64,000 bases of DNA from Limosilactobacillus sp. (GTDB lineage Bacteria > Bacillota > Bacilli > Lactobacillales > Lactobacillaceae). Shown here one piece after another: positions 42,212-51,179 of this stretch (the first letter of the stretch is position 1; the number at the start of each line of letters is the position of its first letter). The DNA is taken from NCBI RefSeq assembly GCF_022482365.1, contig NZ_JAKVPE010000001.1, forward strand, positions 2,098,176 to 2,162,175. The letters are read 5' to 3'. The position numbers and the translations under genes were made by a program. The notes under the pieces were generated by a model. The model had not been told where the DNA came from. It did no database searches and saw only the letters and a list, made by a program, of their open reading frames with translations.

Positions 42212-43132
42212 ATGACCAATAAGAAAGTCTTGGGGACGGTCATGATCATCGTGGCCTGTACCTTTTGGGGGATCTCGGGCTTGTTTGCCAAGGCCCTGTT
42301 TAATGCCAGTACGGAAATCACTTCGATGTGGGTGACTCAAACCCGGATGATTTCTGCCGGAATTATTTTGCTGATCATCAGCCAGTTCAAGGGCGACCAG
42401 CCATTCAAGATCTTTAAGAACCTGCACGATGCCTGGGTAATCTTTGCCTATGGCTTCTTTGGATTGGTGCCGGTGCAGTACGGCTACTTCATGGCGGTCC
42501 AGTTTGGCAACGCCTCGATTGCGACGGTTTTGCAGTTCTTGGGACCCTTCTTCATCATTGCCTACGTGGCCGTCTTCCGTCACATTCCGCCGCGCCGGAT
42601 CGAGATCATCAGTGCGCTGATCGCCTTTGCCGGGGTCTTCATCCTGGCAACGCACGGTCAGCTCAATCACATGGCAATCACGCCCCTGGTCCTGTTCTGG
42701 GGTCTGGTTGCTGCGGTGGGTGTTGCCACCAACACCCTGATTCCTCAGCAGATGCTGCGGACCAACCGGGTACCATCGCTGGTGGTGACCGGCTGGGGGC
42801 TGCTCTTTGCGGGATTGTCGCTTTTGGCCATTCACCCGGCCCAGCCGCACGTTCCCAACCTGCCGATTGTTTGGATCTGCTGGCTGGGGATCCTGGTGAT
42901 TGGGACCCTGATCCCGTTCCAGCTGGCTAACAATTCACTCAAGTACATCGACGCGACGACCTTTAGCCTGATGGATGCCTTTGAGCCGTTGGCGGCCACG
43001 ATTGGTTCCGTTTTGCTGTTCAATCTCCACATGACGGGGATGGACATCGTGGGGTCGATCCTGGTAATCGTGGCGGTGCTGGCGATTAACATTCGCATCC
43101 CGCAACACCACGAAGGTGAAAACATTGCTTAA
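42212..43132 (+). CDS. EamA/DMT-family permease
   Basis: A 306-residue membrane protein with ten helices in two EamA repeats (FWGISGLFAKALFNAS in the first, VLFWGLVAAVGVATNTLIP at the start of the second, TFSLMDAFEPLAATIGSVLLF near the end). Members export or import amino acids, metabolites or cations; the substrate is not predictable. GGAAAG precedes the ATG at about eight bases. Convergent with the matrixin-like gene, sharing a bidirectional terminator. Confidence 0.88.
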   Translation: MTNKKVLGTVMIIVACTFWGISGLFAKALFNASTEITSMWVTQTRMISAGIILLIISQFKGDQPFKIFKNLHDAWVIFAYGFFGLVPVQYGYFMAVQFGNASIATVLQFLGPFFIIAYVAVFRHIPPRRIEIISALIAFAGVFILATHGQLNHMAITPLVLFWGLVAAVGVATNTLIPQQMLRTNRVPSLVVTGWGLLFAGLSLLAIHPAQPHVPNLPIVWICWLGILVIGTLIPFQLANNSLKYIDATTFSLMDAFEPLAATIGSVLLFNLHMTGMDIVGSILVIVAVLAINIRIPQHHEGENIA

Positions 43133-43135
43133 AGA

Positions 43136-43174
43136 AAACTGCCAAGTCTGACTTTTCGGACTTGGCAGTTTTTC
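43136..43174. terminator. Bidirectional terminator between permease and protease genes
   Basis: AAAACTGCCAAGTC pairs with GACTTGGCAGTTTT around TGACTTTTCG, with A and T tracts on the two sides. Confidence 0.88.
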
Positions 43175-43178
43175 GTGT

Positions 43179-43895
43179 TTATTGATTGCTTTGCTGTTGA
43201 CTCTGACTGGTGGAACTCTGATTGGTTTTCGGGGTCGACGAGTAGAGCTTTTGAACCGCTTGGACATCGGTGGGCTGGATTGTATAGAATGATCCGGCCG
43301 GTTGCATGACCGAGGTGCCGTTGTTGTGCTGGAGCCCAATTGCGTGGCCCAGTTCGTGCTCGGCCGTGTTGACAATCCGCTGTTGGGAATAGCCGTAGCT
43401 GGGGTCAAGCAGGTAGGCGGCGTTCAGCTGGACGTCGGCGTGAACCAGGTAACCGGTCATTGCATTGGTGCTTGAATTGGTCAAGCCAGCTGCCCCGTCA
43501 CTTTTGTCGTTGATGGCAGAAATGACAATGTCGGCCTTGGACTTGTCACTAATCTCGTTAAAGGTAAATGCTCCCGTGCGATTCCACTGGCTGATTGCCG
43601 ACTCGGCGGCGTTGCGCAGGACCGGGCTGGTCAGATCAATGTAGACGGTCGCGTTGGCGTGCTGCCAGCGCCCGTCGCTCGAACTGGTCTTTTGAGTATC
43701 ATCTTTTTGTGAAGTTAGCGCGGTGACCTTTTTCCCCGTCAACTTGTTGATTCCGTTATAAGTAAGTACTTGAACGTCGTGAATGGCGACGTTGGCCCCC
43801 TGTTGGAAGAGGGCGTTGTTTTGGTAGAACCAGATGATTCCGCCGAATAACAGTAAATAAACTAATGGTAAGAACAGGCGTCTACGAATCCCCAC
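43179..43895 (-). CDS. Secreted or membrane-anchored matrixin-like metalloprotease
   Basis: The protein of about 238 residues starts with a basic stretch and a hydrophobic segment (LFLPLVYLLLFGGIIWFY), an uncleaved anchor or signal peptide, so it acts outside the cell. The catalytic zinc motif HELGHAIGLQH is at about residues 180-190 and a Met-turn (SVMQP) follows, which is the M10/matrixin pattern. The tail is Ser/Gln-rich. The start is unclear: AGGAGG at 43899-43904 directly abuts two GTG codons (43898, 43895), and an ATT at 43889 has the best spacing. I use the second GTG. It is convergent with the EamA gene. Substrate unknown. Confidence 0.82.
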   Translation of the reverse strand: MGIRRRLFLPLVYLLLFGGIIWFYQNNALFQQGANVAIHDVQVLTYNGINKLTGKKVTALTSQKDDTQKTSSSDGRWQHANATVYIDLTSPVLRNAAESAISQWNRTGAFTFNEISDKSKADIVISAINDKSDGAAGLTNSSTNAMTGYLVHADVQLNAAYLLDPSYGYSQQRIVNTAEHELGHAIGLQHNNGTSVMQPAGSFYTIQPTDVQAVQKLYSSTPKTNQSSTSQSQQQSNQ

Positions 43896-43996
43896 CACCT
43901 CCTAATGCTCAAATTTTAGTATAGTTTAGGGGCAAAAGTCTATTAATTCGCCCACCTTAGTCGAAATTTTAGGATTTCTTGTAATGGAATTCACAG

Positions 43997-45275
43997 GGTA
44001 GATTATAGAATGAAGTTAGCCACCCAGTTGGTGGTAAATAAAAAACGCCATTCGGCGTGACATCAGGTATCATATTAAGTGAACCAAACCTATATGAAAG
44101 GATGTCCGTCAAATGACGCACTTAAATGATACCATGTCTACTATTTTATTGACTACTCATAAAAAGAATGCTCATCTTACTAAAGAAGAACGTGTGATGA
44201 TTGCGACTTTAAAGTCGCAAGGACTTTCCAATCGCGCAATTGGTCGCCAATTAGGAGTTAATCATCAAACAATTAATAACGAGCTCAACCGTGGTACGGT
44301 CCGCCAACTTCGTCGTCAAAAATCTAATGGTAAGATTTACGAATATTCTTACTACATCTATAGTTATGAAGCTGGTCAGGCCACATATCTTGAACATCAC
44401 CGCCATTCTGGTCGTCGTCGCTTATATTATTCTTCAAAGCAATTTTTACGATTAGCTGATCAGCTAATGCTTGGTGAGTTTGACGACCACCATTACTCCC
44501 CACAAGCGGTTATTTATAAGGCTCGAGATTTAATGAATGATGGCACCCTGATCCCAAAGTCGGTTGTAACTTTATATCAATGGATTAATGAGGGTGTGCT
44601 TCGTACGTCCAATTTAGACCTCTTTGAAAAACCTAAACGTAAGCATCATCAAACTCATCCGCAAGCTAAAAGGTGCTTAGGGCCTAATATTGCTCAACGA
44701 CCTCAAACTGCGGACCAACGGTCCGAAATTGGCCATTGGGAACTGGATACAGTTCAGGGACAGAAAAACGGTAATGACAGTGTTGTACTAGTAATGACTG
44801 ATCGCCTTTCACGAGTTAATATCACGAGTAAAATTGCTGGTAAAACTGCGCATGCAGTAAATCAGTTCTTTATAAATTTGCGCCAGAAAATGGGCACAGA
44901 TGCTTACTATCGCATTTTTAAGACAATAACCTCTGACAACGGTTCAGAATTTAGTGAGTTAACACAAGTTCACGATCATGTTTTCTATGCTGATCCGTAT
45001 TCCCCTTGGGAACGTGGATCCAATGAGATCAATAACCGGTTTCTCCGCAAGGAGATTACCAAAGGTGAAGCTATAAATAACTATAGTAGTGCTCAGATCA
45101 TAGCGACTAATGATTGGATGAATCACTATCCACGAGCTATGTTTAATGGACATTCGTCAATGGATATCTATCGTAAGGCCTTCTACCAAGAGATATCACA
45201 GCTCCATCAACCAATAATCAATTGGTCAGTATTATTTATTTGAGTCCAGTGGCTAACTTATTCTTGAAATTTAGG
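43997..45275 (+). mobile_element. IS30-family insertion sequence, copy 2
   Basis: A second 1279-bp copy of the element at 16500, with the same ends and the same orientation. It is flanked by the 14-bp direct repeat AATGGAATTCACAG at 43983-43996 and 45276-45289. Because each copy has its own target repeat, the copies inserted independently. This one lies between the matrixin-like gene and a hypothetical gene. Confidence 0.93.
44113..45243 (+). CDS. IS30-family transposase, copy 2
   Basis: This 376-residue protein is identical to the one at 16616-17746, with the N-terminal helix-turn-helix and the DDE motifs GHWELDTV, TSDNGSEF and SPWERGSNE. The frame is intact. Identity at the nucleotide level as far as I compared the two copies (starts, ends, internal blocks) implies recent transposition. 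It points towards the hypothetical gene at 45347. Confidence 0.95.
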   Translation: MTHLNDTMSTILLTTHKKNAHLTKEERVMIATLKSQGLSNRAIGRQLGVNHQTINNELNRGTVRQLRRQKSNGKIYEYSYYIYSYEAGQATYLEHHRHSGRRRLYYSSKQFLRLADQLMLGEFDDHHYSPQAVIYKARDLMNDGTLIPKSVVTLYQWINEGVLRTSNLDLFEKPKRKHHQTHPQAKRCLGPNIAQRPQTADQRSEIGHWELDTVQGQKNGNDSVVLVMTDRLSRVNITSKIAGKTAHAVNQFFINLRQKMGTDAYYRIFKTITSDNGSEFSELTQVHDHVFYADPYSPWERGSNEINNRFLRKEITKGEAINNYSSAQIIATNDWMNHYPRAMFNGHSSMDIYRKAFYQEISQLHQPIINWSVLFI

Positions 45276-45346
45276 AATGGAATTCACAGGCAACAATGGT
45301 TTGAGTTAAAATATAGCTAGAAAAGATTGTTGGAAGGGTGATTTCG

Positions 45347-45829
45347 ATGGCACACGTATTCGTAGTTCAAGTGGAATTAAGCTGGGGTGAAAGGCGGGAA
45401 TACCTGCTTGCCAATGATGTTGAACCCGGCCTTGAGCACCGCCTGGCAACTCGCAAGGACTGGCAGGAGGTTATGCGTGGTGCCTTGATCAACGTTCCTG
45501 TTGCCCCGTACTTACCCAGTGAACGAACCATGCCGCCAATGGCAACCGCCAAGGTGCTTGACGTGCGGGCGGTTGAAGCAGATGCGGCGCCAAAGCTGCA
45601 ACGAACGCGGAGCCAGTTCATCATGGCCGCGGTTTGGCAACGGCAGGATAGTGCCACCAACTATAATTTCTTGCACCATGACTATTCACCGGCGACGCAG
45701 GCACAGATCAAGGCCGACGTTGACCACTGGGTGAACAACACGTCCACGGCGGCCGTCACCAAGCAGACTAAACAGCGGATCGCAGAGCAGGAAGCAGAAT
45801 TTGCAAAAGAAATTGAGAAAAAGGGTTGA
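45347..45829 (+). CDS. Hypothetical protein, 160 residues
   Basis: I do not recognise a family. The protein is soluble, with AHVFVVQVELSWGERREYLL at the start, a middle part with ATAKVLDVRAVEADAAPK, and a charged helical C terminus (KQTKQRIAEQEAEFAKEIEKKG). GGAAGGGTG precedes the ATG at 45347 at a good distance. The start region lies 70 bp after IS30 copy 2. TTCACA in the IS target repeat and TAAAAT at 45307-45312 form a possible promoter that survived the insertion. A tRNA gene follows 52 bp downstream. Codon use is core-like. Confidence 0.65.
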   Translation: MAHVFVVQVELSWGERREYLLANDVEPGLEHRLATRKDWQEVMRGALINVPVAPYLPSERTMPPMATAKVLDVRAVEADAAPKLQRTRSQFIMAAVWQRQDSATNYNFLHHDYSPATQAQIKADVDHWVNNTSTAAVTKQTKQRIAEQEAEFAKEIEKKG

Positions 45830-45881
45830 CGAAAGTGGCAATTCCCTGTATAGTAATAACCGTTGATTAAGACAACGACAT

Positions 45882-45952
45882 TGGGAATTGGCCAAGCGGT
45901 AAGGCAAAGGACTCTGAATCCTTGATCACTGGTTCGAACCCAGTATTCCCAA
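45882..45952 (+). tRNA. tRNA-Gln (anticodon CTG)
   Basis: Acceptor TGGGAAT pairs with ATTCCCA. The D arm is GCC...GGC, the anticodon stem AAGGA/TCCTT holds the loop CTCTGAA with anticodon CTG, and the T arm is ACTGG TTCGAAC CCAGT. The discriminator is A; CCA is not encoded. A hairpin with a T run follows. It is a minor isoacceptor that reads CAG, useful in this GC-rich-codon genome. Confidence 0.93.
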
Positions 45953-45957
45953 TCATA

Positions 45958-45997
45958 TGAGTCACAGTTCAAGTTAATTGGATTGTGACTTTTTTAT
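45958..45997 (+). terminator. Terminator after tRNA-Gln
   Basis: AGTCACA pairs with TGTGACT over a long loop, followed by TTTTTATTTT. Confidence 0.65.
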
Positions 45998-46050
45998 TTT
46001 CCCGCGGATTCAAAATCTGTTACAATTGCCATTATGAGAGGAAGAGAAAA

Positions 46051-46380
46051 ATGGCTAGTAATTCTGATTCAATTTATTATGTCCTGTCGAAACTCAAGCG
46101 GCATCCGGAACTGATCACGATGCAGTGGGCGCGCTACACCAATACCATCACGCTCGAAATTGACGATCGTTTGAAGATTGCGGACGCGGGATTTTATTTT
46201 CCGGCAATGAAGCTGATGGTTAATCGGCTGTCGAATGACTTTGTGGCCAAAAATGAGGACCTGCTGGACGACTACTTTCGGCTGACCAACTGCAGGCAGC
46301 CCAACTACCACAACGTGTGGGTGACGACCGCGCACTTACCGACTAAGCATGCCTACCTGCTGGAATTATCGTATGAGTAA
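46051..46380 (+). CDS. Hypothetical protein, 109 residues
   Basis: No family recognised. It is a small soluble protein with YYVLSKLKRHPELITMQWARYTNTI near the start and a C-terminal part WVTTAHLPTKHAYLLELSYE. GAGAGGAAGAG lies six bases before the ATG at 46051; the longer open frame upstream is not coding-like. It sits between two tRNA genes. Codon use is mixed but core-like. The function cannot be inferred. Confidence 0.6.
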   Translation: MASNSDSIYYVLSKLKRHPELITMQWARYTNTITLEIDDRLKIADAGFYFPAMKLMVNRLSNDFVAKNEDLLDDYFRLTNCRQPNYHNVWVTTAHLPTKHAYLLELSYE

Positions 46381-46448
46381 AAAAGTTTAATTTCTAATTG
46401 ACAGGGATAGTTGAATAACGTATAATCACATTTGTACGTTAATGCTAT

Positions 46449-46521
46449 TGCCCGCTGGTCAAATTGGTTAAGACGTCGCCCTCTCAAGGCGGAGTTACGG
46501 GTTCGATCCCCGTGCGGGTGA
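46449..46521 (+). tRNA. tRNA-Glu (anticodon CTC)
   Basis: D arm GTC...GAC, anticodon stem TCGCC/GGCGG with loop CTCTCAA (anticodon CTC), and T arm ACGGG TTCGATC CCCGT. The acceptor pairs TGCCCGC with GCGGGTG, so the first two pairs would be T-G and G-T wobbles, which is unusual. The discriminator is A; CCA is not encoded. A T run follows at once. The ends could be off by one base. Confidence 0.85.
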
Positions 46522-46620
46522 TTTTTTATGCTTTCATTTAATTTCATCTAGTTGTAAATGCTTGATATAACGGCGTTTTCCCAAGATGTTAATCTTGAAT
46601 GTAAGTCTTTCTAAATAAGT

Positions 46621-46649
46621 TTTGAGTCAAATTTGAGTCAAGTTTGACC
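46621..46649 (+). repeat. Short direct repeats TTTGAGTCAA(A/G)
   Basis: TTTGAGTCAAA (46621-46631), TTTGAGTCAAG (46632-46642) and a partial TTTGACC follow head to tail with an 11-bp period, 100 bp behind tRNA-Glu. Such repeats resemble integrase arm-type sites near tRNA-linked attachment sites. No integrase gene is present. Confidence 0.45.
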
Positions 46650-46656
46650 GGCACGC

Positions 46657-46687
46657 TGACCATCACAGTTTCTGTGGTGGTTTTTTA
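46657..46687 (+). terminator. Hairpin terminator before the IS30-type element
   Basis: ACCATCACAG pairs with CTGTGGTGGT around TTT, followed by TTTTTATTT. It may be the terminator of a gene removed during rearrangement. Confidence 0.7.
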
Positions 46688-46690
46688 TTT

Positions 46691-47745
46691 GGCAGATTGT
46701 AGAATTTAAGTTGAACATTTGAGTGGACAGAAAAACCCATAAAGGTCTTTAATGGTGTCACCACAACATTCCATTAGAAAGAAGGACCTTTATGGGCACC
46801 ACTATTTTATCATTTGAAGACCGCGTTGTCATCGAAACACTTCATCATGAAAAGCACTCACTTCAATATATTGCCGATTATTTAGGCTTTAGTAAAACCA
46901 CTATCTTTAATGAGGCTCATCGCTTAGCTGGTGAGTATCACGCAGTTAAGGCTCAAACTGACCATGAAGTTAAACTTAGTCATCGTGGTCGTAAAACCAT
47001 CTTAACGACTAACCTAAAGCGATTGATTGAAGAAAAAATCAAGATCCAAAAATGGTCAATTGAACAAGTGGCTCATGTAGTTAGAATTGCCTACAAAACC
47101 ATCTATAACTGGATTGATCAGGGACTACTGGATATTAATGTGACTGATTTACCTGACCATGGTATTCGTCGCAAACGAGCTAAAGAAACCCGTGGTACTT
47201 TTCGTCATGGACGTTCCATCGAAGATCGTCCAGCTGAAATTTCTGATCGTAATACTTCAGGTCACTTTGAAGCTGATACAGTTTTATCTGGAAAACGTAA
47301 AGGTCAAGCAGTAGCTACGTTTGTCGAGCGTAAGAGTCGGCTTACCATCGTTAAACGGCTTAATGGACGAGATAGTACTTCAATGACCAAGGCTATTTTA
47401 GAATTGGCTAACCAGTTAGGAGATAATCTCAAGACCCTTACTGTTGACCATGGGAAAGAATTCGCCAACTACAATTTGATTGAAGAACAGACCGGTGTTC
47501 CGCTGTACTTTGCGCACGCTTATTCGCCACATGAACGAGGCAGTAATGAAAATCGCAACCGAGTACTACGCCGCTTCATTCCCAAAGGTCAACCGATTGA
47601 TGAGATTACCGATGATGAATTGATTCAAATTAACTGGTATTTGAATTCCCGACCACTCAAATGTTTAAATTGGCGAACACCGATTGAGCTCTTTTTGCGT
47701 AATCTGCGTTACTAAATTTGTTCAAGTTATTTCTTGCAATCTGCC
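46691..47745 (+). mobile_element. IS30-family insertion sequence, second type
   Basis: The 1055-bp element has inverted ends GGCAGATTGTAG...AAGTTGAACA and, in reverse complement, GGCAGATTGCAA...ACTTGAACA. It differs from the IS30-type copies at 16500 and 43997. No clear target duplication beyond two bases was seen. It interrupts a gene whose 3' end remains at 47746-47826. Confidence 0.88.
46792..47715 (+). CDS. IS30-family transposase, second type
   Basis: A 307-residue transposase with a helix-turn-helix start (LSFEDRVVIETLHHEKHSLQ, IADYLGFSKTTI) and the DDE core visible as GHFEADTVLSG, LTVDHGKEF and SPHERGSNENRNR. The length is typical for the shorter IS30 members. AGAAAGAAGGACC precedes the ATG. 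The frame is intact, so the element may be mobile. It is AT-rich compared with core genes. Confidence 0.94.
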   Translation: MGTTILSFEDRVVIETLHHEKHSLQYIADYLGFSKTTIFNEAHRLAGEYHAVKAQTDHEVKLSHRGRKTILTTNLKRLIEEKIKIQKWSIEQVAHVVRIAYKTIYNWIDQGLLDINVTDLPDHGIRRKRAKETRGTFRHGRSIEDRPAEISDRNTSGHFEADTVLSGKRKGQAVATFVERKSRLTIVKRLNGRDSTSMTKAILELANQLGDNLKTLTVDHGKEFANYNLIEEQTGVPLYFAHAYSPHERGSNENRNRVLRRFIPKGQPIDEITDDELIQINWYLNSRPLKCLNWRTPIELFLRNLRY

Positions 47746-47826
47746 TTATCAAAAGAATGCCTGACGCAGACGATCCGCGATAGAAATCAGAAGTTTATCA
47801 CGCGGTTGGCCGGGTGGCTGGTTTAG
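47746..47826 (+). pseudogene. 3' end of an unknown gene cut by IS30
   Basis: The open frame continues out of the IS right end and reads LSKECLTQTIRDRNQKFIT, then RLAGWLV and a stop. The 5' part is not found on the other side of the IS. The fragment is too short for a family call. Confidence 0.4.
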
Positions 47827-47893
47827 TGGCCTTAGAAGCTGTCCAAGATCTATGATTTTTGATATACTTCTATGTAAAAAGCGAGTTTAAGCT

Positions 47894-48566
47894 ATGAAAA
47901 ATTATCCCAGCAATATTACTCGGCAACAATTTGAATTAATTCGACCAGCTTTAGAAATTTTCGTAAGCGAACTAAGCCTCGAAAATATGATCTCTACGAG
48001 GTTTTCTGTGCGGTCCTATATGTCTTGAAAACCGGTTGCCAATGGCGTCAAGTCCCCGGTGATTTCCCAGAATGGCGGTCAGTTTACAACTATTACAAAA
48101 TTTGGTCAACTAAAGCTGAGCATACGGCTGATTCTTTATTGGAACAAGTTTTAAAAAATTGTCATTGCTCGGCGAACTTACCAAAGACGTTCAGCTTTAA
48201 CTTTCTTTATTATCGTTGACGCTCAGAGCATCAAAAACACCGCTACTGCTGAAAACAAGGGTTACGACGCTGGTAAGAAAATCTCGGGGATTAAGCGCCA
48301 TCTGGCAGTTGATATCAATGGCTTTCCGCAGGCCATTCACATGGCGCGAGCGAACGTCTCTGATCGAGACGGGGCCAGTGCCATGATCGCTTTACATGCC
48401 ATGCATTTACGCCAGGTTCAAAATGTCTTAGTTGATGGTGGTTATTCAGGCGTTAATTTTCAGCTCGATGTAGCCAGTAATTTAAACGCAACCGTGCAGG
48501 TTGCGAAGCGCAATGAGTTGCATCGATTCGAAGTCATGCCCCAACGTTGGGTAGTCGAACGAAAAA
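47894..48566 (+). pseudogene. Degenerate IS5-family transposase
   Basis: The pieces in different frames read MKNYPSNITRQQFELIRPAL, then VLKTGCQWRQVPGDFPEWRSV, then VDAQSIKNTATAENKGYDAG and HLAVDINGFPQAIHMARANV, and end at RWVVER. These are the blocks of an IS5-type (DUF4096 plus DDE_Tnp_1) transposase. At least two frameshifts (near 47961 and 48170) break it, and the 3' end is cut by a junction with an MFS transporter gene at about 48562. It cannot make a functional protein. Confidence 0.85.
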
Positions 48567-49221
48567 AATTGAGAAGATTGCTGCCAACCATCAAGTTCCG
48601 GCGAAAAGCAGGCCACCCAAGCGGGCGTCTTGGACTCAGGCAAAGAAGCTGTTTGCTGGGCCGATGGGATTACTGTTTCTTCTGATTTTAATTTCTTCAT
48701 TTGGATTAGTTGGCTTCGAAAGCATTTATAGTCTGTATGTCAACGAAGTTTTTGGCTTCACAATGGGCAATATCGCTTTGGTATTGACGTTAAATGGACT
48801 GACCTCGCTGACATTTCAAGCATTGCTGTTCGACAGGCTGGTCGTCTGGCTGACTGAAAAACGCTTGATTCGCTACTGCTTCTTACTCTCGTTTCTGGGC
48901 ACCGGCTGGATTATTCTGGCGCACTCCAAATTAGAAGTGATTATTGCAACTTTAATTGTGTTTACCGCCTATGACCTGATTCGCCCGGCGATTACGACTC
49001 TGCTGACCAAAGCAAGTGCCACTAAGCAAGGTTTAATCAATGGCGTTAACATGTCTTTGACCAGTGTCGGCAACATCGTTGGGCCGATTGTTTCCGGCGC
49101 GTTGTTGGATGCAAGTTATCACCTGCCATACTTGGTCGTGATCGTCTTCCTGTTCATTTCATGGATCATGACGTATTGGATTCGGGATCATTTCTCGGTT
49201 GATTTGACTGAGACTAACTAG
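48562..49221 (+). pseudogene. MFS multidrug-type transporter, C-terminal half
   Basis: The frame encodes about 219 residues: a basic cytoplasmic loop (KKIEKIAANHQVPAKSRPPK) and then six helices such as GLLFLLILISSFGLVGFESIYSLYV and the last IVGPIVSGALLDASYHLPYLVVIVFL. This is the second half of an MFS efflux pump of the MdtG/TetA type. The first six helices are missing because an IS5-type remnant is joined directly upstream. A TTG at 48547 inside the remnant gives an open chimera of 224 residues, but no ribosome site is seen. It is most likely dead. Confidence 0.8.
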
Positions 49222-49364
49222 GCTTTTCCTGCTGTGAGTGGGAGGAGCCTTTTTTGCTGAACGGAATCGGCAGCCAACTTTTTTTGAAATTTAGACTACA
49301 TTTTCCTATCATCGCCTCTCATGATCAGTTATAATGAAAGCGCATACTGGATATGCACAAATGA

Positions 49365-50162
<798 letters not shown>

Positions 50163-50202
50163 GAGCGCGACGAACCCCGGGTGATCCCGGAGCGTATTTT
50201 CA

Positions 50203-50262
50203 AGGCAGAAGGGAGCTGTTAGTAAAATAAGTGTCTCAAAACCTGTAACCTCTTCGCTAAAG
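50203..50262 (+). repeat. Non-coding repeat, copy 1
   Basis: Begins AAGGCAGAAGGGAGC and continues with AATAAGTG and AAACCTGTAACCTCT. A diverged copy starts at 50402. The interval has no gene; between the copies I see no other structure that I can name. Confidence 0.55.
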
Positions 50263-50401
50263 TAAGTGTGCAGCTCAACAAAACGGTCAATGATGGAAGG
50301 TTTTAGTTCATCGTTGGTCCTTTTTGATTTGTGTAGCAGGGGTCAGGGGTGTCGCCCACGGGGCTAGGCAGGCTTTCAGCCGGCCGTCGGAGCATGCGTA
50401 T

Positions 50402-50460
50402 AAGGCAGAAGGGAGCCGTAACTCCAATAAGTGCAATCAAACCTGTAGCCTCTCTTAAGC
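50402..50460 (+). repeat. Non-coding repeat, copy 2
   Basis: Begins AAGGCAGAAGGGAGC, with AATAAGTG and AAACCTGTAGCCTCT following; roughly three quarters identical to copy 1 over 60 bp, and offset from it by 199 bp. Confidence 0.55.
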
Positions 50461-50497
50461 ACCACTGCTATCGAGCCTAAACGTGCGGCACTCGGCT

Positions 50498-50574
50498 GAT
50501 CCCAGAATTTAAGTGAAGAAGCGAGTCATTCCAGAAACAGGAATAACTCGCTTCTTCACTTAAATTCTGGGATC
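50498..50574. repeat. Long 35-bp inverted repeat (hairpin)
   Basis: The arms 50498-50532 and 50540-50574 are complementary at 34 of 35 positions around the seven-base loop AGAAACA. The outer end is GATCCCAG. There is no T run beyond the stem on either strand, so it is not a standard terminator. It may be a MITE-like or protein-binding palindrome. Confidence 0.8.
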
Positions 50575-50594
50575 AAAACGCCTCGCGCCACACC

Positions 50595-51179
50595 CTAAGG
50601 CATAATCATCTTAATAAAAATCGGCGTAATATAAGTTTCCACAATCGCAGCCACAAACAGCAGCGGCATCACCAGGACCAGCGTATCCGTCAGCGTCTGC
50701 TTCAGTAGCTCAATGTATTTAATATCCTCACGTTTGCGTTTTAAGAATTTATTCATCCCATACCAGGCCAGCCGTGCACTGATCGCAGCGGCAATCACCT
50801 GGGCAGAAATTTCAAAAATTCCGTGTGGCAGGACACCACCGACAAACATCAGGAAAGGACTACTAACGATCGAAATCACCAAACCGACACTATAGGCATT
50901 TTGCAAAACATAATACCAATAAATCGGTAGTGGAATCACACCCAAGGCGATGACAACGGCGGCACCAGCGAAGTTCCAGAAAAATAATGGCAAAAAATTA
51001 GTTTTGCTGGGTGCTGTTTTATCGATTCCACTCGTAAAGTGATGGACTAGACTGCTGGTGTCCGTGAAATTCTTGGCATAGATCAACACGATGATTCAGA
51101 CGATTGCTATGACGATCAGATATTCAACGGCTTTCTTAAAATAGATGCTTTTAAAACGATCAATACTTCCTCTAATCAT
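50595..51179 (-). pseudogene. SpoIIM-like (DUF95) membrane protein with in-frame stop
   Basis: From the ATG at 51179 (AAGGGGGAC upstream) the frame reads MIRGSIDRFKSIYFKKAVEY and IVIAIV, then TGA at 51096-51098, and continues in frame as IIVLIYAKNF and a further 160 residues. The remainder has several helices and the block LPHGIFEISAQVIAAAI, characteristic of the stage II sporulation M-like family, which is widespread in non-spore-formers with unknown function. The TGA would replace a Trp (TGG) inside the first helix. Without readthrough only a 27-residue peptide is made. Base composition is lower in GC than the core. Confidence 0.75.

Noticed and set aside
46360-46560. Minus-strand open frame across tRNA-Glu
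   Set aside because: It is a chance frame over a tRNA gene.
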